NCBI RefSeq assembly: GCF_014349235.1
Contig: NZ_JACSOH010000013.1
Coordinates: 1-64,000, forward strand
Source: Cytophaga sp. FL35
GTDB lineage: Bacteria; Bacteroidota; Bacteroidia; Flavobacteriales; Flavobacteriaceae
Reading direction: 5' to 3'
Length of the DNA stretch: 64,000 bases
Shown here: piece by piece, positions 1 through 7,575 of the stretch
Numbering within the stretch: position 1 is the stretch's first letter
Layout: every line of letters starts with the position of its first letter
Made by a program: the position numbers and the translations under genes
Notes under the pieces: generated by a model
Seen by the model: only the letters and a program-made list of their open reading frames with translations
The model's database searches: none
What the model was told of the DNA's origin: nothing

Positions 1-76
1 CTAGGCAAGCGTCCGCACAATAATTGCAATGGTTGATACAACTTCCCAATGCATGTATCAATTTTTCATTTCTCAT
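1..76 (-). CDS. Four-helix-bundle copper-binding protein (DUF326-like), N-terminal fragment
   Basis: The first 25 codons of a gene read leftwards from an ATG at 76 and leave the window. The visible peptide has the Cys pattern CINHCNYCADAC, with Cys at residues 13, 17, 20 and 24. That spacing and the MRNEKLIHALG start resemble the small Cys-rich four-helix-bundle copper-binding proteins (DUF326/Csp-like) of Bacteroidota, which hold Cu(I) through thiols lining the bundle. No promoter of the TAnnTTTG type is seen upstream. The call rests on 25 residues only. A ferredoxin-like or other Cys-rich protein cannot be excluded. Confidence 0.6.
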   Translation of the reverse strand, partial: MRNEKLIHALGSCINHCNYCADACL

Positions 77-399
77 ACTACTTTATTTAAGTTAAAAATC
101 CGTTAGAATGTATAAAATTGAACTTGGCCTGTATGTTCTCAAAAACATTATTTTTGAACCAATAGCACAATCGTCCACATAAAGGAAATGTCATATTAGA
201 ATTACAGTGTTGTAAAAATTGATGGCCAAAAGAGTGGTGTAATTTAATAAGAGGATTGCTAAGACAACTTATACAGCCTATTAATTATCTGGTACGATTT
301 CTATATCTGTAATTTCAAAAAAAAGCGCATATATTGAGCATCCCCATCTTCCGGCAGACTTTTTCGAAATGGGTTCCCGTCTATACCCATTTGATTGCA
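77..399. other. AT-rich stretch without a recognisable gene
   Basis: Between the Cys-rich protein and the transposase remnant I see no convincing reading frame, RNA gene or terminator. Its right end may hold further decayed transposase sequence, but no motif is strong enough to say so. Confidence 0.5.
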
Positions 400-886
400 A
401 ATACAATCTGCGACTCCGAATATTTTGATCGTCTAATAAGCAAAAAGTTGTATAAAGTTAAGCATTTATTCGCCCGGTATTCTCCAGTAGTATACTGTCC
501 AGTTGACGGGAGGAAATCACCAGCTTGAAAGAAGGCGATAAGGATGAACGATATTAGGAACAAGCTTATTATCCTTTTAGATAGGGAATCAAAATATGCC
601 AGTTACAAGTTTACCTAATATCCAAAAAGAATATAATGGTACAGTGGTACATTTAATGAGCAGTAAAGTGAATTGCTGGGACAATGCCGTAGCAGAATCT
701 TTCTTCAAAAGCTTGAAGGTTGAATGGGTGTAAAATCGAAACTATAGCTTTAGGTCCCAAGCGAAATTATCGAAATTTAGGTGGATGGAGACTTGGTACA
801 ACTGAAAAAAGGATATACTCTCATTGCATTATAAAACCATAGAGAAATTTGAAAACGAGAAGTATAACCGAAAATTAACCGCATGA
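400..886 (+). pseudogene. Degraded IS3-family transposase (OrfB, DDE integrase) remnant
   Basis: Pieces of an IS3-type OrfB lie in order but in different frames. Around 460-526 a segment ending in VDGRKSPA resembles the stretch after the first catalytic block. At 562-615 LLDRESKYASYKFT matches the family motif HSDRGSQYAS. At 656-730 NCWDNAVAESFFKSLKVEW matches the highly conserved block holding the last catalytic Glu. At 734-886 comes the C-terminal part ending in YNRKLTA. The first segment stops at a TGA (526-528), the 580 and 656 blocks are in different frames, and in-frame stops follow at 731 and about 806. The element is therefore inactive. The left boundary is approximate, and no partner OrfA is recognised. 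Confidence 0.8.
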
Positions 887-930
887 CTTTTATCTAAATG
901 TCTACCTTTTTGGTGAAAGTCCACTACAGG

Positions 931-951
931 ATGTTGTACCTATGTTGTACC
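931..951. repeat. Tandem direct repeat ATGTTGTACC beside the tRNA-Met 3' end
   Basis: ATGTTGTACC occurs at 931-940 and again at 942-951, one base apart. It lies between the transposase remnant and the tRNA-Met terminator, on the 3' side of the tRNA. Short direct repeats here are compatible with recombinase binding or with an old insertion boundary. Function is inferred only from position. Confidence 0.45.
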
Positions 952-954
952 CAA

Positions 955-990
955 CAAAAAGACCCAAGAGTAAATCTCGGGTCTTTCTTT
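955..990 (-). terminator. Rho-independent terminator of tRNA-Met
   Basis: AAAGACCC (958-965) pairs with GGGTCTTT (979-986), and GAG (968-970) with CTC (976-978), leaving a 5-base loop and a two-base bulge. On the minus strand the hairpin is followed by a run of five T, directly after the tRNA. Confidence 0.75.
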
Positions 991-999
991 AAATACTAG

Positions 1000-1073
1000 T
1001 AGCGAGAGAGGGACTTGAACCCTCGGCCTCCGGGTTATGAATCCGACGCTCTAACCAGCTGAGCTACCTCGCC
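1000..1073 (-). tRNA. tRNA-Met (anticodon CAU)
   Basis: The minus strand folds as a 74-nt cloverleaf: acceptor GGCGAGG/TCTCGCT (with G-U pairs at both ends), D stem GCTC/GAGC, anticodon loop TTCATAA, T stem GAGGG/CCCTC with loop TTCAAGT, discriminator A. CCA is not encoded. The anticodon stem has an A-C opposition next to the loop. CAU reads Met, but a tRNA-Ile with modified C34 would look the same in sequence. The absence of a C1-A72 type mismatch argues against the initiator. Confidence 0.9.
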
Positions 1074-1159
1074 ATAACTAATAAAATAAAGCTTAAAAAA
1101 CTCACTATTCCTGAGAAACAAATAGAATTTTATCGCTCTATCATTTTCTAAAACGGCTG

Positions 1160-1190
1160 CAAATATAATGGTAATATTCGGGTTCTTCAA
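1160..1190 (-). promoter_or_regulatory. Bacteroidota-type promoter for tRNA-Met
   Basis: Read on the minus strand: TTG at 1190-1188, 20 bases, then TATATTTG at 1167-1160. This matches the TTG/TAnnTTTG pattern of Bacteroidota sigma-ABfr promoters. It lies about 85 bases upstream of the tRNA. Confidence 0.65.
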
Positions 1191-1274
1191 CATTCAATGC
1201 ATAAAAAATATTCTTAGAGTTTTATTTTTTTATCATAAGGAAATATATATATTGCCCATACTTAAAAATAAAGA

Positions 1275-1658
1275 ATGGAGGATAAGTTAAAATTTGAACT
1301 TGAATTTGTAATACAGGCTTCCCCACAATTACTGTATCAATATATATCAACGCCCTCAGGTTTGTCTGAGTGGTTCGCGGACAATGTAAATTCTAGAGGA
1401 GAGATTTTCAATTTTATTTGGGATGGTGCCGAAGAAGAAGCCAAATTACTTAAACGTAAAAGTGAGGAATTTGTAAAGTTTACCTGGGTAGACAACGAAG
1501 ATGATTCCTTTTTTGAAATGAAAATAATAGTGGACGAGATTACCAAAGATGTTTCACTTTTTATTACAGATTTTGCAGAAGAAGATGAGGTAGAGGAAGC
1601 TAAAATGTTGTGGAGAAATCAAGTAGGTGACCTTAAACAGGTATTAGGGTCTAAGTAG
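1275..1658 (+). CDS. START-like domain protein (SRPBCC fold)
   Basis: A 127-residue acidic cytosolic protein. The N-terminal half (LKFELEFVIQASPQLLYQYIS, then GLSEWFADNV) is characteristic of the START-like/AHSA1 group of the SRPBCC superfamily, whose helix-grip fold encloses a hydrophobic cavity. In Bacteroidota this short form is conserved as a single-domain protein of unknown ligand, often beside a class IV aminotransferase gene as here. The C-terminal part is a long acidic stretch ending in an amphipathic helix. A terminator at 1687-1715 follows, so it is probably its own transcript. Family is fairly certain; ligand and role are unknown. Confidence 0.8.
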   Translation: MEDKLKFELEFVIQASPQLLYQYISTPSGLSEWFADNVNSRGEIFNFIWDGAEEEAKLLKRKSEEFVKFTWVDNEDDSFFEMKIIVDEITKDVSLFITDFAEEDEVEEAKMLWRNQVGDLKQVLGSK

Positions 1659-1686
1659 GCTCCTTTACTACATTAACCTTATATTT

Positions 1687-1715
1687 GGGCCTTAAATTTT
1701 TTTAAGGCTTTTTTT
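1687..1715 (+). terminator. Rho-independent terminator abutting the next start codon
   Basis: GCCTTAAA (1689-1696), loop of four T, TTTAAGGC (1701-1708), then seven T running to 1715. The next gene's ATG begins at 1716, so terminator and translation start touch. Confidence 0.75.
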
Positions 1716-2558
1716 ATGGTCAATTTTAACGGAAGATTACTGCAGGGAGAACTTTTTTTGAATCATGAAAACAGAGGCCTTCGCTATGGAGATTCCCTTT
1801 TTGAAAGTTTTAGGTGCATAAACGGTAAACTTATTTTTTGGGAAGACCACTATCTAAGACTCATGGCTTCCATGCGAATTCTACGTATGGAAATTCCTAT
1901 GGATTTTACCATGGAGTTTTTGGAAGAAAAGGTTCTTGAAACCATCAAGGGGAAGGATTTAAAGAACGTGCCTGCCCGTGTGCGGTTTACGGTCTACAGA
2001 AATAACGGTGGACTCTACCTTCCAACAACCAATGATATTTCATACATCATAGAAGCAAAGGCTTGGAATCAACCCTTTTTTGTATTAAATGAGGAAGCCT
2101 ATGAGGTGGAATTGTACAAAGACTTTTATGTGAATCCAGATATGCTTTCCAATTTAAAAACCAATAACAAGGTTCTTCATGTGGTTGGAAGCATTTATGC
2201 AGAGGAGAACGGATATGACAACTGTCTATTGGTCAATAATCAAAAGCAGGTAGTAGAAGCTTTAAATGGTAATCTATTCGTTGTAAAAGGGAATGAAATA
2301 AAGACACCACCTCTAGAAAACGGATGCTTAAACGGAATTTTGAGAAAAAAGTTGATAGAAATATTGAAAAAGGATGTCGATATCAACTTGGTAGAAGAGG
2401 CCGTGTCACCTTTTGAACTGCAAAAGGCAGATGAATTGTGGATTACCAATAGTATAATAGGGATTCAACCGGTGACCAAATACAGAAAAAAAACCTATGA
2501 AAATAAAGTGGCGAAAAGCCTTTTAGGAAAATTAAATGCCTTGGCCCGTCTAAGTTAG
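1716..2558 (+). CDS. Class IV aminotransferase (PLP-dependent; BCAT/ADC-lyase type)
   Basis: A 280-residue fold-type IV PLP enzyme. The N-terminal part has the family's RGLRYGDSLFESFR segment (residues 20-33) and HYLRLMASM. The Schiff-base lysine is most likely K152 in the LKTNNK stretch. E181 in VVEALNGNLF corresponds to the conserved Glu that contacts the pyridine nitrogen. The family includes branched-chain aminotransferase (IlvE), D-amino acid aminotransferase and 4-amino-4-deoxychorismate lyase (PabC). The sequence does not show which reaction applies. PabC-like activity is plausible because the protein is short and lacks BCAT-specific segments. The start codon follows the preceding gene's terminator directly, so any native promoter must lie further upstream or inside the hairpin region. 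It converges with yqgE, four bases separating the stops. Confidence 0.8.
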   Translation: MVNFNGRLLQGELFLNHENRGLRYGDSLFESFRCINGKLIFWEDHYLRLMASMRILRMEIPMDFTMEFLEEKVLETIKGKDLKNVPARVRFTVYRNNGGLYLPTTNDISYIIEAKAWNQPFFVLNEEAYEVELYKDFYVNPDMLSNLKTNNKVLHVVGSIYAEENGYDNCLLVNNQKQVVEALNGNLFVVKGNEIKTPPLENGCLNGILRKKLIEILKKDVDINLVEEAVSPFELQKADELWITNSIIGIQPVTKYRKKTYENKVAKSLLGKLNALARLS

Positions 2559-2562
2559 GATA

Positions 2563-3123
2563 TTAATTTAGACTTGGGTTTTCCGGGGAGTTGGACCACA
2601 GCAGATAATTTCCTCCCAGCTCTAGCATTTTTTCTTTCCAAAAAGCATCCGCAGCCTTATTGATAATATCGCTTTCATAGTCGTTCTGGACCACAATCCA
2701 TGATTTGGAAGTGAGCTCTCTATCTAATTGAAGAGAAGACCAACCAGAATATCCTAGAAAAAACCGAATGTCATTTTCTGAAATGACCTGTTTGTTGATC
2801 AAATCGATGATTTTTTCAAAATCACCTCCCCAATAGATTCCATCGGAAATTTCAATACTATTTTCAATTAAATGGGGCACCCTATGTATAAAATAGAGGT
2901 TGTCTTGCTCTACGGGACCGCCATTATAGACTTGAAAAGGAATGGAAATCTCATTTATCAAATCATTGATAAAATACTCCAAAGGTTTGTTTAGAATGAA
3001 GCCAACGGAGCCTTCTTCATTATGTTCAGCCAATAAAACAACAGACCGGTTAAAGGAGACATCACCTGTAAGGGCCGGTTCTGCAATAAGTAGCTTGCCT
3101 TTATGTGGTTTAAATTCGGTCAT
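2563..3123 (-). CDS. YqgE/AlgH family protein (DUF179)
   Basis: A 186-residue cytosolic protein. The start GKLLIAEPALTGDVSFNRSV and the block EGSVGFILNKPLE are the hallmark sequences of the YqgE/AlgH family, and the length is typical. In pseudomonads AlgH influences alginate and other regulation; the biochemical role is still unsettled, so I assign the family only. It is transcribed toward the aminotransferase gene. The HU gene lies upstream on the same strand, separated by a strong hairpin terminator, so it is likely transcribed on its own. Confidence 0.88.
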   Translation of the reverse strand: MTEFKPHKGKLLIAEPALTGDVSFNRSVVLLAEHNEEGSVGFILNKPLEYFINDLINEISIPFQVYNGGPVEQDNLYFIHRVPHLIENSIEISDGIYWGGDFEKIIDLINKQVISENDIRFFLGYSGWSSLQLDRELTSKSWIVVQNDYESDIINKAADAFWKEKMLELGGNYLLWSNSPENPSLN

Positions 3124-3191
3124 AAGCTGGCATTCTAGGTCATATATTATCTAAAATAAGATATTTCTTATAAAAATCCACATATGGGCAT

Positions 3192-3221
3192 AAAAAAAGC
3201 GCTTCAATCGAAGCGCTTTTA
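3192..3221 (-). terminator. Terminator after the HU gene
   Basis: AGCGCTTC (3198-3205), loop AATC, GAAGCGCT (3210-3217), flanked by an A-run on one side and a T-run on the other. It would work in both directions and ends the minus-strand HU transcript. Confidence 0.8.
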
Positions 3222-3242
3222 TATTATAACTTGTAAGACTAA

Positions 3243-3515
3243 TTAGTTTACAGAGTTTGCCAAGTCAGATCCAGCTTTGAACTTAACAACATTCTTAGCC
3301 GCGATTTTAATAGTTTTACCTGTAGATGGGTTTCTACCTTCTCTAGCGTTTCTTTTAGAAACTGACCAAGAACCGAATCCTACCAATGATACACGATCAC
3401 CTTTTTTAAGAGAACCCTCAACGTTACCCAAGAAAGATTCCAATGCTTTTTTAGCTGCCGCTTTTGTGATGCCGGCATCTGCTGCCATAGCATCAATCAA
3501 TTCTGTTTTGTTCAT
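3243..3515 (-). CDS. hup: HU/IHF family nucleoid DNA-binding protein
   Basis: A 90-residue protein covering the whole HU fold: N-terminal helices MNKTELIDAMAADAG, then VSLVGFGSWSVSKRNAREGRNPSTGK, which forms the beta arms. The RNPSTGK segment with the family's conserved Pro sits at the tip that intercalates DNA. HU dimers bend and compact DNA. The gene has its own well-formed promoter (3561-3590) and terminator, in line with strong independent expression. Sequence does not separate HU-alpha, HU-beta or a homodimer, but the single gene here would suit a homodimer. Confidence 0.95.
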   Translation of the reverse strand: MNKTELIDAMAADAGITKAAAKKALESFLGNVEGSLKKGDRVSLVGFGSWSVSKRNAREGRNPSTGKTIKIAAKNVVKFKAGSDLANSVN

Positions 3516-3560
3516 AATGTAATTAAATTAATTGTTGTTATAATAATTTAAATCGTCTAA

Positions 3561-3590
3561 CAAATTTATACGGATTTGCCTGCAACGCAA
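3561..3590 (-). promoter_or_regulatory. Promoter of the HU gene
   Basis: Minus strand: TTG (3590-3588), 19 bases, TAAATTTG (3568-3561). This is a close match to the Bacteroidota consensus. Predicted transcription start is about 40 bases before the HU ATG. Confidence 0.7.
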
Positions 3591-3692
3591 GTAAAATGGG
3601 GGTAAATCGGGGTTTTTGTTGATAACTCAGGGGGTTTGTTAATAAAGTAGGGCTTTTTTTACCTTCTCTCGCAGGCCAATAACCACGGGGCT

Positions 3693-4640
3693 TTACAACA
3701 TTCGTGCATTTTTCTCCAATTGAAGGCCGTTTAGGATGTCTTTGGTACTCATTCTTCTTTTGCCAGGTAATTGCATCTCCAATATATTAAGAAAACCATC
3801 TTTTACAGCCACCTTTATTTCCTTTTTTGAGCTCACAATAGTCCCCACATCTAGTTGATGATCTTCTTTTTCACGTTCGGAAACATAGATTTTTACAATT
3901 AAATCTTCCGCTCCATTCGTCATTTTTGTCCAAGCAGCAGGGTAGGGGCTCAAACCCCTAATATGGTTATGAATATCTTCAAGGGAATTGTTCCAATCAA
4001 TTTTACAAGTGTCCTTATGAATTTTAAATGCCTCTTTAAACTTTGTTTTTTGCGGTTGTTGAGTGGTGATAATGGGGCCCTTTTCTATTTCTTTTACTGT
4101 CTTAAGTACAAGGTCGGCTCCAAGGTTCATCAATTTGTCATGTAAAACACCGGCGTTGTCATTGGGTTCGATGGCGGTCTTTTCTTGAAGGATTATTTCA
4201 CCGGTGTCTATCTTTTCATCAATAAAGAATGTAGTTACGCCTGTTTCCGTTTCCCCATTCATTATAGCCCAGTTTATAGGAGCTGCACCTCTATAGTCCG
4301 GCAATAGGGATGCATGTAGGTTGAAAGTGCCAAACTCAGGCATGGACCATACAGCTTTTGGTAGCATTCTAAAGGCTACCACTATTTGTAGGTTTGCATT
4401 GAGACTTTTTAACTCGGTTAAAAAATCTTCATTTTTAAGATTGGTTGGTTGCAGCACTTGTAACCCAGCTTCCAACGCATATTTTTTAACATCGCTCATC
4501 TGTACTTTTCTGCCTCTGCCTGCTGGTCTGTCCGGTGCTGTTATAACACCCACAACATTATACTTGGCTTTAACCAAAGTTTTGAGTGTGGTTGCAGCAA
4601 ATTCTGGAGTGCCCATAAAAACTATTCGTACGTCTTTCAT
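3693..4640 (-). CDS. fmt: Methionyl-tRNA formyltransferase
   Basis: A 315-residue enzyme that formylates initiator Met-tRNA using 10-formyl-tetrahydrofolate. The N-terminal Rossmann-like domain begins RIVFMGTPEFA. The hydrolase-type catalytic triad is visible as N107 and H109 (in FNLHASLLPDYRGAAPINWA) and D145 (in DEKIDTGEI). The SLLPxYRGAAPINWA block is diagnostic for Fmt rather than other formyltransferases. The C-terminal domain (about 205-315) is the oligonucleotide-binding-like tRNA-binding part. Length is normal. It lies 20 bases downstream of recQ on the same strand and is probably last in an AAA-recQ-fmt operon. No terminator is obvious after its stop. Confidence 0.95.
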   Translation of the reverse strand: MKDVRIVFMGTPEFAATTLKTLVKAKYNVVGVITAPDRPAGRGRKVQMSDVKKYALEAGLQVLQPTNLKNEDFLTELKSLNANLQIVVAFRMLPKAVWSMPEFGTFNLHASLLPDYRGAAPINWAIMNGETETGVTTFFIDEKIDTGEIILQEKTAIEPNDNAGVLHDKLMNLGADLVLKTVKEIEKGPIITTQQPQKTKFKEAFKIHKDTCKIDWNNSLEDIHNHIRGLSPYPAAWTKMTNGAEDLIVKIYVSEREKEDHQLDVGTIVSSKKEIKVAVKDGFLNILEMQLPGKRRMSTKDILNGLQLEKNARML

Positions 4641-4660
4641 ACTCTTAATTTTGGCTACGC

Positions 4661-6556
4661 TTACCGTAGCTCATATTCATTTTTTGTGTTGATTTTTATT
4701 TTTTCCTGCTCGAGAAGGCTCCTTAAAGCTTTTAGTAAAATAGGTTCTTCTATGTTTAAGTGTTCACTCAGAATACGTGAACTCTTAGCACCGGCATCTA
4801 GCAAGTGTGTAATAGATTCTTGGACCTTTATAATTGAAACGTTGCTCCCATACTTTTCTAGGCAAACATCACATCTTTTACAATCATCCGATAGTCTTTC
4901 TCCAAAATAGGTCAGTAATTGTTTACTACGGCATATGCTGGTCGTATGAACGTATTTCATCATTGCTCTTAGCTTTTCAGCTTTTTTATGATTGAGTTCT
5001 TTTACCTTATACGCAAAAACATTGATGGTGCGGTCATCTTCCCTTGGTACCAAAAATGTAAGGTCTAAATCATTGTGCTTACTTACGTAAGCAATGATTT
5101 CATCCCTTTCCAGTTGCTCTAAAATAGAAAGAATCTGTGCTTCTGGAAGTCCGGTTTTCTGGGCAACTAGATGGGTGTTAATCTTTGTTTCAAAATCAAA
5201 TATACCTCCGTAAGTCCTAAGAATTGTTTTAACGGCTAATTCAGCTCTCGGATAGACCTCTAAATAATCGAATATTTTCTCTTTGCGCGCTATAAATTGT
5301 ACGCTAGTAAGTTTCGAAAATGATTCCGATAAGGAAATGACCGAATACTGATCCAATACTTTTAGTGAGTTATAGGCCAAATACGGATTTAGTTTATAAA
5401 TGGACACAAACTCATTAAAGTTAAATTGAAAACTTTCATTATGTCCTTCCCCAAAGGAAATCTGAAAATAATTATTGAGTTTGTTATACAATTTTTTTAA
5501 GAATGAGGTATCTGGTAGTGAACCTAAAAACTGCTTCTTCAATAAACTTTCATCCTCTTCATTTGTAAGTAGAATTGCTTGGGCAGATCGGCCGTTTCTA
5601 CCGGCCCTACCTGCTTCTTGAAAATAATTTTCAAGACTATCCGGAATTTGATAATGCACTACTAGGCCAACATCTGGTTTATCTACCCCCATACCAAAGG
5701 CGTTAGTGGCTACCATAATCAAAACATCATTATTGAGCCATTGTTGAAGTTTGTCCTGTTTATCCTTTTTGGTCAATCCCCCATGAAAAAAAGTGGCGCT
5801 TATTTGATTGGAATTCAAATAATGTGCAAGTTTTACCGTCATCTTCCTGGAGCTGGTATACACAATGCCACTGCTCTTGTTGCGACCGCAAAGTTGTTTT
5901 AGTTGGTAAAGTTTATCTTCCGTAATTTTTACTTTAAATGCAATGTTCTCCCTTAAAAAGGAATCCTTTACATTTAAAGGCTCTTTTAAGTTTAGATGGG
6001 TAATTATGTCTTTGGCAACCTCCCTAGTGGCCGTCGCCGTCAAGGCCATTATAGGTGTTGTTGGAAGAAGGACCCTTAATTGTCCACAATCCAAATAAGC
6101 CGGTCTAAAATCATGTCCCCATTGAGATATGCAATGCGCTTCATCAATGGCAATGAGATTCACGTTCATCTGTTGGATGCGCTCTATTACCAAATCTTGT
6201 TGCAATCTTTCCGGAGATAGGTAAAGAAACTTATAGCCGCCATAGAGGCAGTTGTCCAATTGTTGTACAAGTTCTTCAAAAGATATTCCCCCTGTTAGGG
6301 CAATAGCTTTAATTCCACGGTTTTTTAAATTGGTAACTTGGTCATGTATCAAGGCTACCAAAGGGGAGACAACAATACAAATTCCTTCTTGGGACATGGC
6401 AGGAACTTGAAAACAAATAGATTTTCCTCCTCCGGTAGGAAGGAGGGCCAAGACATCCTCACCGTTAAGGGCGGCCTGAATTATCTTTTTCTGGGAGCCT
6501 CTAAAACCTGAAAAGCCCCAATACCGTTGTAATGTATCTCTGGGGTCTGTTATCAT
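4661..6556 (-). CDS. recQ: ATP-dependent DNA helicase RecQ
   Basis: A 3'-5' superfamily 2 helicase of about 631 residues. Visible motifs: LLPTGGGKSICFQ (Walker A, near residue 40), IDEAHCISQWGHDFRP (DEAH box and aromatic loop, near 138-150), and motif VI in FQEAGRAGRNGR. A zinc-binding Cys set follows (SICRSKQLL ... DDCKRCDVCL). A winged-helix-like tail is present; no clear HRDC domain is seen, giving the shorter Bacteroidota form. I choose the ATG at 6556: its A is the last base of the upstream gene's TGA stop. A TTG one codon earlier is also possible. Translational coupling to the upstream AAA gene is likely. Role: repair and processing of recombination intermediates. Confidence 0.95.
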   Translation of the reverse strand: MITDPRDTLQRYWGFSGFRGSQKKIIQAALNGEDVLALLPTGGGKSICFQVPAMSQEGICIVVSPLVALIHDQVTNLKNRGIKAIALTGGISFEELVQQLDNCLYGGYKFLYLSPERLQQDLVIERIQQMNVNLIAIDEAHCISQWGHDFRPAYLDCGQLRVLLPTTPIMALTATATREVAKDIITHLNLKEPLNVKDSFLRENIAFKVKITEDKLYQLKQLCGRNKSSGIVYTSSRKMTVKLAHYLNSNQISATFFHGGLTKKDKQDKLQQWLNNDVLIMVATNAFGMGVDKPDVGLVVHYQIPDSLENYFQEAGRAGRNGRSAQAILLTNEEDESLLKKQFLGSLPDTSFLKKLYNKLNNYFQISFGEGHNESFQFNFNEFVSIYKLNPYLAYNSLKVLDQYSVISLSESFSKLTSVQFIARKEKIFDYLEVYPRAELAVKTILRTYGGIFDFETKINTHLVAQKTGLPEAQILSILEQLERDEIIAYVSKHNDLDLTFLVPREDDRTINVFAYKVKELNHKKAEKLRAMMKYVHTTSICRSKQLLTYFGERLSDDCKRCDVCLEKYGSNVSIIKVQESITHLLDAGAKSSRILSEHLNIEEPILLKALRSLLEQEKIKINTKNEYELR

Positions 6557-7119
6557 CAAATCAAGTTAAGGTGGTCTAGGATAAAATCTGTGCGCTTTTC
6601 TACAGAATCCTTGGGAATCAAAGTAACATCATATCCAAATTTTATATAAGTACTCTGCAGGCTTTCAAATATCCTTAAGGACTCCTCATAGGTCTCAAAC
6701 CGTTCATTGTCAACGGCGTAAATTTCTTCCCACGGGGGCATAATTAAAATGTGATCATACCTATAATCATAATTGGGTTGGGCAAAATCCTGATCATAAC
6801 TTTGATCGAAACAATGCATGTAGGCGTGAACATCTGGTATGCCCCTATCAAAAAAAACTACATTCGTATTTTTTTTGAGTGCATTTTGGTATTGGCCCAC
6901 GCGCCCATCTAACAAGGCCTTATTAAATTTTTCCGGGTCTTTGACAGAGACTATAGGGTTGGTTATAAATTCATCTTCATTGCCCTCTTTTTTTTCTGCC
7001 GATGTCATACTTCGTATCAACTCATGAACGCAGAAATAACCTTTTTTTTCCAAAAGGTCTATGACGGAAGTCTTTCCGGTGCTAGGGCCGCCTGTAATTA
7101 CTACTTTTAATGGATTCAA
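6556..7119 (-). CDS. AAA-domain nucleotide-binding protein (AAA_28/NadR-like)
   Basis: A P-loop protein of about 187 residues. VVITGGPSTGKTSVIDLL is a clear Walker A near the N-terminus, and VVFFDRGIPDVHAY resembles the kinase-like Walker B/DR region of the AAA_28 group (NadR kinase, Ttd14-like). Substrate is unknown. An in-frame ATG exists at 7158, but I prefer the TTG at 7119. It places the start just before the P-loop strand as in other members, and a TACTTTTG promoter element (7139-7146) lies inside the longer version. It overlaps the recQ start by one base, so the two are probably co-transcribed. Confidence 0.75.
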   Translation of the reverse strand: MNPLKVVITGGPSTGKTSVIDLLEKKGYFCVHELIRSMTSAEKKEGNEDEFITNPIVSVKDPEKFNKALLDGRVGQYQNALKKNTNVVFFDRGIPDVHAYMHCFDQSYDQDFAQPNYDYRYDHILIMPPWEEIYAVDNERFETYEESLRIFESLQSTYIKFGYDVTLIPKDSVEKRTDFILDHLNLI

Positions 7120-7138
7120 TAGAAAAGCGTTAGTACCG

Positions 7139-7146
7139 CAAAAGTA
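7139..7146 (-). promoter_or_regulatory. Possible -7 element of the AAA-recQ-fmt operon
   Basis: Minus-strand TACTTTTG fits TAnnTTTG. No TTG is seen at the right upstream distance. Transcription from it would start about 13 bases before the TTG start at 7119. Confidence 0.4.
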
Positions 7147-7185
7147 ATCAATCCCCAACTATTTTAAAATGCTAGGGGGAAGGAC

Positions 7186-7193
7186 TACCTTTG
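7186..7193 (+). promoter_or_regulatory. Possible -7 element of the DUF493 gene
   Basis: TACCTTTG, a full match to TAnnTTTG, lies 13 bases before the DUF493 ATG. The transcript would have a very short leader. A -33 TTG at standard distance is not apparent. Confidence 0.5.
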
Positions 7194-7206
7194 TAAAAAC
7201 ATTTGT

Positions 7207-7494
7207 ATGGACCAGAATAAATCTGAAGAGTTTTACGCTAGGTTATTAGACCAATTAAAGGAAAGTACCACATGGCCCTCTAATTACCTTTATAAATTCA
7301 TTGTGCTGAGCGATCCGGAGAAAATTGACCAAATCCAAAAAATTTTTGATAATACGGGAGCTGTTATCGAATCTAAAAAATCTAAAAAGGGGAAGTATAC
7401 GAGCGTTTCCGTAACTGTGAATCTCAAAAGTCCGGAGGAGGTAATCGCAAAATATAAGGAAGTAGGCCAAGTAGAGGGTGTTATTTCGCTGTAA
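7207..7494 (+). CDS. DUF493 family protein (YbeD-like)
   Basis: A 95-residue cytosolic protein whose second half (YKFIVLSDPEKIDQIQKIFDN ... TSVSVTVNLKSPEEVIAKYKEVGQVEGVISL) matches the small ACT-like ferredoxin fold of the DUF493/YbeD family. E. coli YbeD is structurally like the regulatory domain of 3-phosphoglycerate dehydrogenase, but its role is unknown. It is the first of three plus-strand genes (DUF493, DUF4290, murA). The 81-base gap to the next gene has no terminator, so read-through is possible. Confidence 0.85.
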   Translation: MDQNKSEEFYARLLDQLKESTTWPSNYLYKFIVLSDPEKIDQIQKIFDNTGAVIESKKSKKGKYTSVSVTVNLKSPEEVIAKYKEVGQVEGVISL

Positions 7495-7575
7495 ATAGCT
7501 TTTGACCTATAATTTTCTTAATTTGCAGGCGTTATTAGTTTACTTCCACTTATTTTTAAGCAAAATAGTTTTAGT

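Noticed and set aside
334-528. 64-residue ORF in the left arm
   Set aside because: Its C-terminal part fits the decayed IS3 transposase, so it is treated as pseudogene sequence.
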